Below are positions 1 to 7,125 of a stretch of DNA of 9,352 nucleotides, piece by piece. Source of the DNA: an uncultured Bacilli bacterium. Lineage in GTDB: Bacteria > Bacillota_I > Bacilli_A > RF39 > UBA660. Each line of letters begins with the position of its first letter. Positions within the stretch are counted from its first letter, which is position 1. The notes below the pieces were generated by a model. That model saw nothing but the letters and a program-made list of their open reading frames with translations, was not told where the DNA came from and ran no database searches. A program made the translations under genes and the position numbers. The stretch spans positions 1 to 9,352 of the forward strand of contig CAJUKM010000041.1 of assembly GCA_910587535.1 (NCBI GenBank), read 5' to 3'.

Positions 1-60
1 GGTTACTCCTTATTTTTTTTGTTTTATATTATTATAGGATAATAACCACATAGAGTAAGC
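1..60. other. Window-edge intergenic or gene-end stretch, ambiguous
   Basis: Two readings are possible. On the plus strand, the frame starting at 3 stays open to a TAG at 51-53 and would give a hydrophobic, Tyr-rich tail, as at the end of a membrane protein; the terminator that follows at 68-99 fits this. On the minus strand, AAGGAG (complement of 6-11) looks like a ribosome binding site whose start codon would lie outside the window, with TATAAT (complement of 31-36) upstream of it but only a weak -35. A perfect 7-bp inverted repeat, TTATTAT (29-35) and ATAATAA (39-45), surrounds the -10-like site. The stretch is so AT-rich that all of these could be chance. Confidence 0.2.
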
Positions 61-67
61 CATACAC

Positions 68-99
68 AGAGTGATTTTATAGTCACTCTTTTATTTTTT
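68..99 (+). terminator. Rho-independent terminator of an upstream plus-strand gene
   Basis: A perfect 7-bp stem AGAGTGA (68-74) / TCACTCT (83-89) with an 8-nt loop is followed directly by a T-rich run (90-99). The T-run lies only on the plus-strand 3' side, so it points rightward and should end transcription arriving from the left. It therefore separates rlmN from whatever precedes it. Confidence 0.75.
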
Positions 100-142
100 A
101 GAAAAATTGACGTCTTTTTTTGAAAACGAAGTGTCAAAATAA

Positions 143-171
143 TTGTAAATGATTTTTTGCTTTGTTATAAT
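143..171 (+). promoter_or_regulatory. Sigma-A-type promoter of the rlmN operon
   Basis: The -35 is TTGTAA (143-148, 4 of 6 to consensus). A 17-nt spacer leads to a perfect TATAAT (166-171), which is extended by TG at 163-164 (TGTTATAAT). Transcription should start near 178, leaving a leader of about 20 nt before the rlmN ATG at 199. It is the only convincing promoter I see upstream of the ten-gene run. Confidence 0.75.
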
Positions 172-198
172 TAGACTAGTAGAAAGCGTTATGATATT

Positions 199-1227
199 AT
201 GACTAATATATACGATTTAACAAGAGATGAATTGATCTCGTGGCTTGAAGAAAGAAAAATTAAATCTTTTAAGGCGATTCAAATTTATGAATGGCTCTAT
301 ATTCATAGAGTAAAGTCTTTCGAAGAGATGACAAATTTAAAAAAGGAACTCATAGAGGAATTGAAGGCAAATTTTACGATCGAAGAATTGAGTGTCGTAG
401 TAAAACAGGAAAGCCAAACTGCATTAAAGTATCTTTTTAAACTGAGTGACGATAATTCTATCGAAGCTGTCGTGATGAAACACGATTATGGGATAAGTGT
501 CTGTGTTTCCAGTCAAATAGGGTGCAATATGGGGTGTGCCTTTTGTGAGAGTGGTCGCTTAAAAAAAATAAGAGATCTATTACCTGGAGAGATAGTCGGA
601 CAGCTCATGAAAATCGAAGAAGATGCCAAAATAAAGATAAACAGCGTAGTCATCATGGGTATTGGAGAACCGTTTGACAATTATGACAACATAATAAGAT
701 TTTTAAAAATCATAAACGATCCTAAGGGTATGGCAATAGGTGCTAGACACATCACCGTTTCGACTAGTGGACTGGTTCCTAAGATAAGGGAGTTTGCAGA
801 GTTTCCTCTTCAAATAAACTTGGCTCTAAGTTTGCATGCTCCAAATGATCTACTTCGCAATAAGATAATGAAGATAAACAAGGTTTACAATATTGACACT
901 TTGATCGATGCAATCCAGTACTATATTGCAAAAACTAATAGACGTGTAACTATCGAATATGTTATGCTTAATGGGATAAACGATAGTAAAGAGTGTGCTT
1001 ATGAACTCGTTAAACTTTTAAAAGGGATGAACGTCTATGTAAATTTGATTCCCTATAATGAGACGAGTCATTTAGAATTTAAGAAAAGCAGTCAAAAGAG
1101 AAAAGATGAATTTTTCGAGATTTTAAATAAAAACGGCATTACTGTCACAGTTCGAAGGGAATTCGGTTGTGCGATAGATGCAGCATGCGGACAACTTAGA
1201 GCTTTAGGAGGTGCACATAAAGAGTGA
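199..1227 (+). CDS. rlmN: 23S rRNA (adenine-2503-C2)-methyltransferase / tRNA A37 methyltransferase RlmN
   Basis: Radical SAM enzyme that methylates C2 of A2503 in 23S rRNA, and A37 of some tRNAs, through a methyl-cysteine intermediate. The 342-aa length is normal for the family. The cluster-binding CxxxCxxC is C109, C113 and C116 (GCNMGCAFC), the SAM-associated GEP motif is at 156-158, and the C-terminal IDAACGQL places the methyl-carrying Cys at 330. E90 sits where the family has its conserved catalytic Glu. Small departures are CESG after the cluster (often CATG) and FGCAIDAACG near the C terminus. The related resistance enzyme Cfr shares this fold, but operon position directly before the phosphatase/kinase pair is the standard rlmN place. 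The ribosome binding site is weak (AGAAAG, 181-186). The stop overlaps the next start as GTGA. Confidence 0.96.
   Translation: MTNIYDLTRDELISWLEERKIKSFKAIQIYEWLYIHRVKSFEEMTNLKKELIEELKANFTIEELSVVVKQESQTALKYLFKLSDDNSIEAVVMKHDYGISVCVSSQIGCNMGCAFCESGRLKKIRDLLPGEIVGQLMKIEEDAKIKINSVVIMGIGEPFDNYDNIIRFLKIINDPKGMAIGARHITVSTSGLVPKIREFAEFPLQINLALSLHAPNDLLRNKIMKINKVYNIDTLIDAIQYYIAKTNRRVTIEYVMLNGINDSKECAYELVKLLKGMNVYVNLIPYNETSHLEFKKSSQKRKDEFFEILNKNGITVTVRREFGCAIDAACGQLRALGGAHKE
1206..1211 (+). promoter_or_regulatory. Ribosome binding site for prpC
   Basis: AGGAGG lies inside the end of rlmN, 12 nt before the GTG at 1224. The spacing is a little long. The alternative GTG at 1211 is out of frame, so this site supports 1224 as the start and implies translational coupling to rlmN. 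Confidence 0.6.
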
Positions 1228-1958
1228 AATCTTTTTATATAACAGATCCAGGAATAGTTAGAAGTCATAACGAAGATTCCGTCGTAATAGTCAAAAACAT
1301 GTTGGGTGAACATATGATGATAGTAGCAGATGGAATGGGTGGACATCGAGCTGGAGAAATAGCAAGCGGTATAGCGGTATCCCATTTGGGCGATAGATTC
1401 AGAAGTTTATCATCTATCGGTAGCAAATTAGATGCGATTAATTGGTTAGATGAAAACGTCTCTATTATCAATGCGGAGATAATAAAGTATGCGAACAACA
1501 ACCCGGATTGTATGGGCATGGGTACTACTTTAGTCGTAGCAATTTTGACTGAGGAATTTTTGATATTCGGAAATGTCGGAGATTCTAGCGGATTCGTTTT
1601 AAAAAATAAAAAATTGCACAAAGTAACTAAAGATCATACTCTCGTAAATGTACTCGTCGAATCGGGTGAACTTACAGAAGAAGAAGCCGTCAATCATCCG
1701 AAAAAGAATGTCCTCATGAGAGCGCTAGGCGCTAGCGACAAACAAGAACTCGATAAATTTGCCGTCGAGACCGATGTCGATGCCATATTGCTTGCGAGTG
1801 ACGGCCTTACGAACATGTTATCTGTCGAACAGGTAGAGAACATCTTAAATGACGATGAATTAGACATCGAAAGTAAGCTCGCTAAATTGGTTAAGAAATG
1901 TAATTCTAGAGGCGGTACAGATAACATTTCAGTCGCTTATTTGGTAAAAGGAGAGTAA
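1224..1958 (+). CDS. prpC: PP2C-family serine/threonine phosphatase (PrpC/Stp)
   Basis: Mn/Mg-dependent protein phosphatase that reverses phosphorylation by the neighbouring PASTA kinase. At 244 aa it is the usual stand-alone catalytic domain. PP2C motifs appear in order: TDPGIVRSHNEDS (7-19), the metal-binding ADGMGGH (D36, G37), GMGTT near residue 100, GNVGDS, KDH, ASDGL with D193, and GGTDN with D233. The aspartates expected to hold the metal centre are all present. One difference is GDSSGF where many members have GDSRxY, so the usual Arg after GDS is absent. It has a GTG start overlapping the rlmN stop by 4 nt, and the kinase starts 6 nt after it ends, which is the standard pairing. No signal peptide or membrane segment is visible, so the protein is cytoplasmic. 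Confidence 0.95.
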   Translation: MKSFYITDPGIVRSHNEDSVVIVKNMLGEHMMIVADGMGGHRAGEIASGIAVSHLGDRFRSLSSIGSKLDAINWLDENVSIINAEIIKYANNNPDCMGMGTTLVVAILTEEFLIFGNVGDSSGFVLKNKKLHKVTKDHTLVNVLVESGELTEEEAVNHPKKNVLMRALGASDKQELDKFAVETDVDAILLASDGLTNMLSVEQVENILNDDELDIESKLAKLVKKCNSRGGTDNISVAYLVKGE

Positions 1959-1964
1959 AGAGTT

Positions 1965-3698
1965 ATGATAATGAAAGGACAAAAGATCAACGATCGCTAT
2001 CAGATAATAAAATCGATAGGTGAAGGTGGAATGGCGAATGTCTATCTAGCTTATGATACTATTCTTGATAGAAATGTCGCGGTTAAAGTATTGCGTGGAG
2101 ATCTCGCTCAAGACGAAAAGTTTGTGAGACGTTTCCAAAGAGAGGCCCTAAGTGCTAGCAGTCTCTCCCATCCAAATATAGTCGAAGTCTATGACGTCGG
2201 TGAAGATGGCGGTTCATACTATATCGTCATGGAATATATCGAAGGGAAACATTTAAAGGAACTCATAAAAAAACGCGGTAAGTTAACTCTTTCCGAAGTG
2301 ATAGATATCATGAGTCAAGTGTGTGACGGTCTCGCTACTGCGCACGACTCATATATAATTCACCGCGATATAAAGCCTCAAAATATAATGATTTTAGATA
2401 GTGGTCTAGTGAAGATTACCGATTTTGGTATAGCGATGGCTTTGAATAGCACTCAGTTGACTCAGACTAATTCTGTCATGGGAAGCGTTCACTACTTGCC
2501 ACCTGAACAGGCAAGCGGTAAGGGTTCGACCATGCAAAGTGACATATATTCGATGGGTATATTGATGTACGAATTGTTAACGGGAACTCTTCCATTTAGA
2601 GGAGAAAACGCCGTAGAGATAGCGCTTAAACAGTTAAAGGAACCCATTCCTAATCTCAAAGATAAGCTTCCAGATATACCGAATTCGATAGTGAATATAG
2701 TAAAAAGATCTACTGCCAAAAATCCGAAGAATAGATATGTAGATGCCCGTGAGATGTTAGATGACATCAAGACGGCTATGGACGATTCGAGAGTCAACGA
2801 AAAGATAATCGAATTCAAGTATTCAGATATCGATGAAATAGATAAAGAAAAGAAGAAAAGTGCTAGTACGAGCGAAGTTAAGAAACCGAACGACGATCAG
2901 ATAGTCGTCTCTAAGAAAGTGACGGAGGATGAAGTGAAGAAAGAGAATAAAATACTGCTCACTCTAGGTGCAATATTCACTGGAATAGTCGTGTTAGTTA
3001 CTGCGATTTGTGTCATACTTCCTAGAGTTACTGCGGTCGACAATGTAAAAGTTCCAGACGTATCCGACATGGACGAAGTTAAAGCTGAAGAAAAGCTCAT
3101 AGAAGAAGGGCTGAAGGTAAACAGCGAACTCAAATATACTCCGAGTGATACGATCGAAGAAGGAAAAGTCGTCAAGACGGATCCAGCAGCGGGAAGAACC
3201 GTTAAGGAAGGTACAGAAGTGACGATCTATGTATCAAGTGGAGCCAATTCGATAACATTAGATGATTATACTGGTAAGAACTATATCGAAGTCAGAGCAA
3301 TCTTAGAAAGCTCTCATTCGGTTAACGTCACGATAGAGAAAAAAGCAGTCGAAGATCCTAGCGAATATAATGCAAGTGAAATAATTGGGCAGTCACCTTC
3401 AGCAGGAGAAAAAGTCTTAGAAGGTGGAAATGTGACCCTATATATTCCAGATATCGAAGAGTTGTATCCGGATTTCACAACAGGAGATTATTCTCTTTCA
3501 GAGATAAAAGAATTTGCTAAAAAGTACAGTTTGACTCTCAACACAAAATATGTCGAGACGAGCGAATATCCTGCTGGTACTATCATGGCACAGAGTAGAC
3601 CCGCTAATTCTAAAATAGCAGCTGGAGCTTCGTTTACGATCACAATCGCTCAGGAACCAGCAGACGTAGATAATCCAGAAGGAGAAACGAATGAATAA
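1965..3698 (+). CDS. prkC: Membrane serine/threonine kinase with PASTA repeats (PrkC/StkP type)
   Basis: Hanks-type kinase that senses peptidoglycan fragments or lipid II outside the cell and phosphorylates cytoplasmic targets. The kinase domain (about 11-275) is complete: Gly-loop IGEGGMANVY (18-27), ATP-binding K41, alpha-C E60, HRD at 133-135 with K137 and N140, DFG at 153-155, a Thr/Ser-rich activation loop (T163, T166, T168, S170) and APE-like PPEQ at 179-182. A charged juxtamembrane linker (280-328) leads to one transmembrane helix (about 330-352). Three PASTA-like repeats follow outside the cell (about 360-425, 428-495 and 498-562); the third is the least typical. The tail is acidic. 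AAAAGGAG (1946-1953) is 11 nt before the ATG at 1965; a second in-frame ATG at 1971 is less well spaced. The end overlaps rsgA by 8 nt. Confidence 0.96.
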   Translation: MIMKGQKINDRYQIIKSIGEGGMANVYLAYDTILDRNVAVKVLRGDLAQDEKFVRRFQREALSASSLSHPNIVEVYDVGEDGGSYYIVMEYIEGKHLKELIKKRGKLTLSEVIDIMSQVCDGLATAHDSYIIHRDIKPQNIMILDSGLVKITDFGIAMALNSTQLTQTNSVMGSVHYLPPEQASGKGSTMQSDIYSMGILMYELLTGTLPFRGENAVEIALKQLKEPIPNLKDKLPDIPNSIVNIVKRSTAKNPKNRYVDAREMLDDIKTAMDDSRVNEKIIEFKYSDIDEIDKEKKKSASTSEVKKPNDDQIVVSKKVTEDEVKKENKILLTLGAIFTGIVVLVTAICVILPRVTAVDNVKVPDVSDMDEVKAEEKLIEEGLKVNSELKYTPSDTIEEGKVVKTDPAAGRTVKEGTEVTIYVSSGANSITLDDYTGKNYIEVRAILESSHSVNVTIEKKAVEDPSEYNASEIIGQSPSAGEKVLEGGNVTLYIPDIEELYPDFTTGDYSLSEIKEFAKKYSLTLNTKYVETSEYPAGTIMAQSRPANSKIAAGASFTITIAQEPADVDNPEGETNE

Positions 3699-4524
3699 CA
3701 CCGGCATAATAACGAAAATTATAAGTAACCTCTATACAGTATCTGTAGATGGCGAATTGTACGATTGCCGAGCTCGTGGAAAGTTCAGGAAAGACGAAAT
3801 AACCCCTCTAGTAGGGGACTTTGTCGTTATAGATAGAGAAAACAACTACATATTAGAGATAAAGAAAAGGAAAAACTCTCTCTCTAGGCCGATGATAGCG
3901 AACGTAGATATCGCTCTTATCATGACGAGTTTAAAAGAACCAGATCTGTCTCTAAATCTCTTGGATAAAGAACTTTTATGTGTCGAGAATGCCGGAATAG
4001 AACCGATAATATGTCTTTCGAAGAGCGATCTTTTAAGTAAAACAGAAAAAAACGAGTATAAAAAAGTATTCGCTTATTATAAATCTATCGGATATAAAGT
4101 AGTCAAAAATACTGAGACTTTTAAAATAAAGAGGATGTTAAAAGGACATACCGTCGTCTTAACTGGACAGACAGGTTCTGGTAAGAGTACTATTTTGAAT
4201 AGATTAGATAAAAAACTGGATCTGAAGACCAGTCCTATAAGTAAAGCACTCGGAAGAGGAGTACATACGACGAGACACGTCGAACTTTTCAAAGTCAAAG
4301 GTGCTTTCATAGCAGATACACCGGGATTCAGTGCATTAGATCTCAATTTCCCTAAAGAGAACTTAAAGATGTTATTTAGAGAATTTCGAGGAATCGAATG
4401 TAAGTTTAAAGATTGCGAACATATTAAAGAAAAGGGTTGTGGCGTATTAGATGCTTTGGACAATGGGAAAATCAAGCAAACTAGATATGAAAACTACGTC
4501 AAATTTAGAGGTGAAATGAAGTGA
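3691..4524 (+). CDS. rsgA: Ribosome small-subunit-dependent GTPase RsgA
   Basis: Circularly permuted GTPase that checks late 30S subunit assembly and is stimulated by the 30S. The 277-aa protein has an N-terminal OB-fold (about 1-68), then the permuted G domain: G4 as SKSD (110-113, where NKxD or TKxD is commoner), G1 GQTGSGKS (159-166), G2 around T193-T194 in HTTRHVEL, and G3 DTPGF (209-213). The C-terminal zinc finger is C237, C242, H244 and C250, the family's Cys-Cys-His-Cys set. GGAG (3681-3684) sits 6 nt before the ATG, inside the end of the kinase gene. In Bacillus the homologue is phosphorylated by PrkC, which fits this linkage, but nothing in the sequence proves that here. It overlaps rpe by 4 nt. 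Confidence 0.95.
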   Translation: MNNTGIITKIISNLYTVSVDGELYDCRARGKFRKDEITPLVGDFVVIDRENNYILEIKKRKNSLSRPMIANVDIALIMTSLKEPDLSLNLLDKELLCVENAGIEPIICLSKSDLLSKTEKNEYKKVFAYYKSIGYKVVKNTETFKIKRMLKGHTVVLTGQTGSGKSTILNRLDKKLDLKTSPISKALGRGVHTTRHVELFKVKGAFIADTPGFSALDLNFPKENLKMLFREFRGIECKFKDCEHIKEKGCGVLDALDNGKIKQTRYENYVKFRGEMK

Positions 4525-5141
4525 AAATAGCAGTATCCATACTTTCGAGCAATTATTCAGAAGAGGAAACTATTAAAAAAATCAACGAAACAGATGCCGA
4601 TTATATCCACGTCGATGTGATGGATTCGACTTTCGTACTAGGCAAAACCCCAAAAAGGGAATTTTTACACACCAGTAGGAAACCGTTAGATGTCCACTTA
4701 ATGGTCTCTAGACCGTTCGACTTTATTACGAGTTTTGCCCTTTTAAATACTGAATCGATAACGATCCACGGCGAATTGGAAGACGACATAGAAGGACTGT
4801 TAAATTATATAAAGTCTTGTGGCATCAAATGTGGTTTGGCTTTAAACCCGGAGACTAGTCCAAAGGCTGTAAGTCCTTATATATCTTTGATAGATGAAGT
4901 GTTAGTGATGACTGTAACACCAGGTAAAGGCGGACAAGAACTAATGGATAGTACACTATATAAAATAGACATATTAAACGAGATGAAAAAAGAATATAAA
5001 AAAGATTTTAAAATTATCGTAGACGGTGGGATCAATGGAGATACGATTAAAAAGGTTTCGAAAGCCGACGTATGTGTGTCTGGATCTTTCATCTGTAAAA
5101 GTGAGGACTTTCAGGAAAGAATAGATAAACTAAGACTTTAA
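4521..5141 (+). CDS. rpe: Ribulose-phosphate 3-epimerase (divergent)
   Basis: Interconverts D-ribulose 5-phosphate and D-xylulose 5-phosphate in the pentose phosphate pathway, as a metal-dependent TIM barrel. The 206 aa are slightly shorter than the common 215-225. Core residues are kept: SILS (6-9), HVDVMD (30-35) with H30 and acid/base D32, DVHLM (57-61) with H59, and DGGI (168-171) with the second catalytic D168. It is divergent at sites usually near invariant: MDG is MDS (S36), the phosphate-loop motif NPGFGGQ reads TPGKGGQ (133-139), and AGSAIF reads SGSFIC (187-192). It may be an epimerase acting on a related sugar phosphate, but its place right after rsgA is the standard rpe position. 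GTG start with AGAGGTG (4507-4513) 7 nt upstream; the GTGA overlap couples it to rsgA. Confidence 0.9.
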   Translation: MKIAVSILSSNYSEEETIKKINETDADYIHVDVMDSTFVLGKTPKREFLHTSRKPLDVHLMVSRPFDFITSFALLNTESITIHGELEDDIEGLLNYIKSCGIKCGLALNPETSPKAVSPYISLIDEVLVMTVTPGKGGQELMDSTLYKIDILNEMKKEYKKDFKIIVDGGINGDTIKKVSKADVCVSGSFICKSEDFQERIDKLRL

Positions 5142-5187
5142 AACTCGTCTAGATAATGGTAAAATGGTAGAAGAAAGAAGTGAGATT

Positions 5188-5709
5188 ATGCAAAGAATCG
5201 TCATTAAAAGTTATGAAAGTAAAAAGAGTTTAGTATCACCAATAGTTTTTTTGTTACTTGGGTTACTGTTATTTTTGAATCCTGGGAATGTCGTCGAGTT
5301 CGTTTCCTATATTTTTGGAGGAGTGTTTTTGGCCCTAGGAATATCTAAAATGTTAGCCGACTTCAAGAGAATGGACAGAACCACTGGGGACATGTTCTAC
5401 AGCATTATGATGGTCGTATTGGGTATCATTTTTATCTTTTTTTCGGGAACTATCGAATTCATAATAAGACTTTCTATAGGCGTTTGGATCATCATAAACG
5501 CTTTAAACACTATTGCGATCGGAGCAAATCTCATGAGAGTTGATAGAAATTCTATAGTAAGTCTTATAATAGGTTTTATCCTCCTTTTAATCGGATTATA
5601 TACGATCTTCGTATCGAACTTAATACTTTCGACACTAGGTCTCGTACTAGTCATTTATGCGTCCCTTTCGATAGTAGATTATTTTTATGTCCAAGCTAAA
5701 AATAGATAG
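5188..5709 (+). CDS. DUF308/HdeD-like six-helix membrane protein
   Basis: Integral membrane protein of unknown role. From Met at 5188 it has 173 aa and six hydrophobic segments (about 14-31, 36-55, 69-86, 90-113, 122-141 and 144-167), in three pairs with short polar loops. An NPG turn after the first helix and repeated G-x-x-(L/F)-x-(L/A)-x-G patterns are typical of the DUF308/HdeD group. No catalytic motif is visible. An earlier in-frame ATG at 5164 would add eight residues; I prefer 5188 because AGAAAGAAGTGA just upstream resembles the anti-Shine-Dalgarno complement, while 5164 has no clear site, and the shorter N terminus suits the family. It lies 46 nt after rpe (22 from 5164) and ends 9 nt before sufC, so it is operon-linked to both. 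Family assignment is by pattern only. Confidence 0.8.
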   Translation: MQRIVIKSYESKKSLVSPIVFLLLGLLLFLNPGNVVEFVSYIFGGVFLALGISKMLADFKRMDRTTGDMFYSIMMVVLGIIFIFFSGTIEFIIRLSIGVWIIINALNTIAIGANLMRVDRNSIVSLIIGFILLLIGLYTIFVSNLILSTLGLVLVIYASLSIVDYFYVQAKNR

Positions 5710-5718
5710 GTAATCGTC

Positions 5719-6456
5719 ATGTTAGAAATAAAAAATTTAAGAGTATTGGCAGATGGAAAAGTAATCTTGGACGGATTAAATATGTCTATTCCGAAAGATG
5801 AAATTCACGTCATCATGGGGCCAAATGGAACTGGTAAGAGCACTCTATGCAGAACTATAGTTGGAGATAAGACGTATGAGATCTCTAAAGGAAAAATAGA
5901 ACTCGAGGGCGAGAAGATCGACGGGTTAACGCCAGATGAAATAGCTAAGCGAGGCATTTTTTTGTTATTTCAAAATCCTATCGAGATACCAGGCGTTACC
6001 AATGCTGAAATGTTGAGAGCAGCTTTAGTAGACAGAGGAGTTCAAGAATCGATCTTCGAATTCAACAAAAGACTCAACAGTTCTTGTGAAAGACTCGGAA
6101 TCGACAAAAGTTTTATACACAGAAACGTCAACGAGAATATGAGTGGAGGAGAAAAGAAGAAGAACGAACTTCTCCAAATAGACGTCTTAAAGCCGAATTT
6201 CATAATATTAGATGAACTAGACAGCGGATTAGATGTCGACGGATTAAAATCGCTTTCTGAAGGCTTATTGGAGTATAAAAAGACGATGAAGGCATCTATT
6301 TTGATAATTACTCATCACACGAACATATTAGAATACTTACATCCCGATAAAGTATATATATTAAATGAGGGTAAAATCGTCATGGAAGGCGATGAAAAGC
6401 TTGCAGAGAAAATAGAAAAAAATGGCTTTAAAGGGGCGTTTAGTGTAAGTGAGTAA
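5719..6456 (+). CDS. sufC: Fe-S cluster assembly ATPase SufC
   Basis: ABC-type ATPase of the SUF scaffold complex; its dimerisation on ATP drives conformational change in the SufB/SufD partner. At 245 aa it is full length. Visible motifs are Walker A GPNGTGKS (34-41, K40), Q-loop Q85 in LFQNP, the SufC-typical EIPGV (89-93) just after it, ABC signature MSGGEKKKNE (141-150), Walker B FIILDE (161-166, D165 and E166), D-loop SGLD (169-172) and H-loop H199. The EIPGV motif and the MSGGEKKKNE signature separate SufC from transporter ATPases, and no permease is nearby. It begins 9 nt after the membrane protein gene. Its end overlaps the scaffold gene by 8 nt, consistent with stoichiometric coupling. 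Confidence 0.96.
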   Translation: MLEIKNLRVLADGKVILDGLNMSIPKDEIHVIMGPNGTGKSTLCRTIVGDKTYEISKGKIELEGEKIDGLTPDEIAKRGIFLLFQNPIEIPGVTNAEMLRAALVDRGVQESIFEFNKRLNSSCERLGIDKSFIHRNVNENMSGGEKKKNELLQIDVLKPNFIILDELDSGLDVDGLKSLSEGLLEYKKTMKASILIITHHTNILEYLHPDKVYILNEGKIVMEGDEKLAEKIEKNGFKGAFSVSE

Positions 6457-7120
6457 GAATAATGAGAATAATATATTAGTGAGCGGTGGAGTCTTAGATT
6501 TAGAAAAATACATGACTTCATCCGACTTTATCATCAAAGGCGATACTGTCATCAACGCAGTAAACTTACATAACAACATGCATCTCAAGATCAAACTAGA
6601 AAAAGATGCATCTTTGATATTAAACGTCTTCGATTATGCGATCGATTTAGAAGCGAACATCGAGATAGAAGCTTATGACAATTCTTCTTTTAAAATCAAT
6701 TCTTCCTTTATCTCAGAAGAAAAGTACGAGCTAAATATCGATGCAAAATTATACGGCGATTTCGTTTTTGGAGAAGTCGACGTCAGAGGTATCAACGAGA
6801 GTGACAGTACTGTAAAGGTCGTGATGAACGGGACAGTCGCAGGAAAAACGACTGGATGCGTACTAAACGAATACGCCCATATCTTAAATAAGAGTGAGAT
6901 CTCTAACGTTTTAATTCCGAATCTCGTCGTCAACACGAACGAAGTCGAAGCAAACCACGGGGTAAGTATAGGTGGAATAGATGAAGATGAGATGTTTTAT
7001 CTCATGAGTAAGGGTATCAGCAAAGCAACAGCAAAAAAACTTATAGAAGAAGGATTTATCCTATCCATCATGCCAGATGATATAAAAGAAAGAATAAAAA
7101 ATATTCTCGTAGGGAGGTGA
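6449..7120 (+). CDS. sufD: Short SufD/SufB-family Fe-S scaffold protein
   Basis: Partner of SufC in the scaffold complex. The C-terminal third is clearly SufB/SufD family: IPNLVV (156-161), EANHGVSIGGID (167-178), MFYLMSKGIS (182-191) and an A-x-x-L-I-x-x-G-F helix (195-203). H170 sits where SufD has its essential His and SufB has EHE, so the core resembles SufD. Residues 25-155 alternate short polar/hydrophobic strands as in the family's beta-helix. At 223 aa it is about half a normal SufD (about 430) and lacks the N-terminal helical domain, although the frame is intact. The only Cys is C137; by aligning on the Pro before the His motif, the position matching SufB C405 (E. coli) falls near Y142, so it is not Cys. 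GTG start; GGGG at 6433-6436 is 12 nt upstream. It could equally be called a minimal SmsB-like scaffold. Confidence 0.85.
   Translation: MSKNNENNILVSGGVLDLEKYMTSSDFIIKGDTVINAVNLHNNMHLKIKLEKDASLILNVFDYAIDLEANIEIEAYDNSSFKINSSFISEEKYELNIDAKLYGDFVFGEVDVRGINESDSTVKVVMNGTVAGKTTGCVLNEYAHILNKSEISNVLIPNLVVNTNEVEANHGVSIGGIDEDEMFYLMSKGISKATAKKLIEEGFILSIMPDDIKERIKNILVGR
7111..7119 (+). promoter_or_regulatory. Strong ribosome binding site deciding the sufS start
   Basis: AGGGAGGTG is nearly ideal and ends 6 nt (core AGGGAGG 8 nt) before the ATG at 7126. An in-frame GTG at 7117 opens a slightly longer frame, but that codon is part of the Shine-Dalgarno itself and has no site of its own. The sequence overlaps the end and stop of the sufD-like gene (TGA 7118-7120). 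Confidence 0.8.
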
Positions 7121-7125
7121 AGGAT

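Noticed and set aside
199..1227. Cfr-type resistance methyltransferase instead of RlmN
   Set aside because: The FG-x-x-IDAACGQL end resembles Cfr, but the same motif family occurs in RlmN. The gene also leads the standard Firmicute rlmN-prpC-prkC operon with no mobile element nearby.
5150..5163. Internal promoter (TAGATAAT) before the DUF308 gene
   Set aside because: The -10-like word has no recognisable -35 at 16-18 nt spacing, and such AT-rich words are frequent here.
6449..7120. Truncation of a longer sufD by frameshift
   Set aside because: The upstream DNA is the intact end of sufC with an 8-nt overlap, leaving no room for a lost N-terminal domain, so the short form looks native to this operon.
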